From JAVJRN01 sp047635055 (GTDB taxonomy: Bacteria > Bacteroidota > Bacteroidia > Cytophagales > Cyclobacteriaceae), in assembly GCA_047635055.1 (NCBI GenBank), contig JBLIIJ010000161.1, forward strand, positions 1-6,134: DNA of 6,134 nt. The letters run 5' to 3'. The notes under the pieces are model-generated. The model was given only the letters and a program-made list of their open reading frames with translations. It was not told the origin of the DNA and made no database searches. The translations under genes and the position numbers were made by a program. Shown in pieces: positions 6,004-6,134 of this stretch; within the stretch, counting starts at the first letter, position 1, and each line of letters starts with the position of its first letter.

Positions 6004-6134
6004 ATGCTCAAGATTTCTGCCTCTTATGGGATAGTATGCGGTTCATTTTTGTTGCTGCTTTTTTATGCCAGTTCCCTTTTAGGAATTGATCCATTCATTA
6101 ACCTTGTTCATTTCTTTTTTGACTCTGTCCTAAT
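6004..6134 (+). CDS. DUF4199-like membrane protein, 5' end only
   Basis: A reading frame opens at ATG 6004-6006 and is still open at the window edge (43 complete codons). An in-frame TAA at 5986-5988 limits the start, and no other ATG lies between. The visible sequence, MLKISASYGIVCGSFLLLLF then YASSLLGIDPF, is a short basic-polar start followed by one membrane helix (~8-27) and a Gly-Ile-Asp-Pro turn. This is the usual N terminus of DUF4199 proteins, small four-helix membrane proteins of unknown function in Bacteroidota. It lies 73 bases after the dihydroorotase-like stop on the same strand, so it may be co-transcribed. There is no Shine-Dalgarno, which is normal for the phylum. The assignment rests on a short stretch; another small membrane protein is possible. 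Confidence 0.62.
   Translation, partial: MLKISASYGIVCGSFLLLLFYASSLLGIDPFINLVHFFFDSVL

Overview
The window looks like a piece of a Bacteroidota chromosome, most likely Cytophagales or a related marine lineage. The evidence is A+T-rich DNA, start codons without recognisable Shine-Dalgarno sequences, a type IX secretion (T9SS) C-terminal sorting tail, and family types typical of the phylum: a BatA-domain membrane protein, DUF2805/TIGR03643, an FAD-first photolyase-like protein, a second divergent dihydroorotase and a DUF4199 membrane protein. No tRNA, rRNA or CRISPR array was seen.

Layout. Positions 1-564 hold the 3' part of a heavily decayed transposase related to the ISAon1/ISL3 group (DDE_Tnp_ISL3), with at least five frame changes and three in-frame stops. 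Positions 566-1020 hold remains of a small secreted T9SS cargo gene: a signal-peptide-like stretch in one frame and a complete sorting tail in another. Positions 1021-1163 are a short non-coding gap. Positions 1164-2551 carry a two-gene operon on the minus strand, DUF2805/TIGR03643 followed by an FAD-binding photolyase/cryptochrome-like gene, joined by a 4-base ATGA overlap. A 121-bp divergent intergenic region (2552-2672) separates it from a plus-strand cluster: a BatA-domain membrane protein (2673-4595), a dihydroorotase-like protein (4677-5930) and the 5' end of a DUF4199 membrane protein (6004 to the window edge).

How the genes work together. The minus-strand pair is probably a light-dependent DNA-repair or photoreceptor unit. 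The plus-strand cluster is less clear. The BatA-like protein is an envelope protein with a vWA-type metal motif, and the DUF4199 protein is a membrane protein. The dihydroorotase homologue between them has lost nearly all of its metal ligands and catalytic residues while keeping the rest of the fold, so it is probably a conserved pseudoenzyme. That pseudoenzyme in a membrane-protein cluster is the most interesting feature here. The left 1 kb is a decay zone of mobile-element and secreted-protein remnants.
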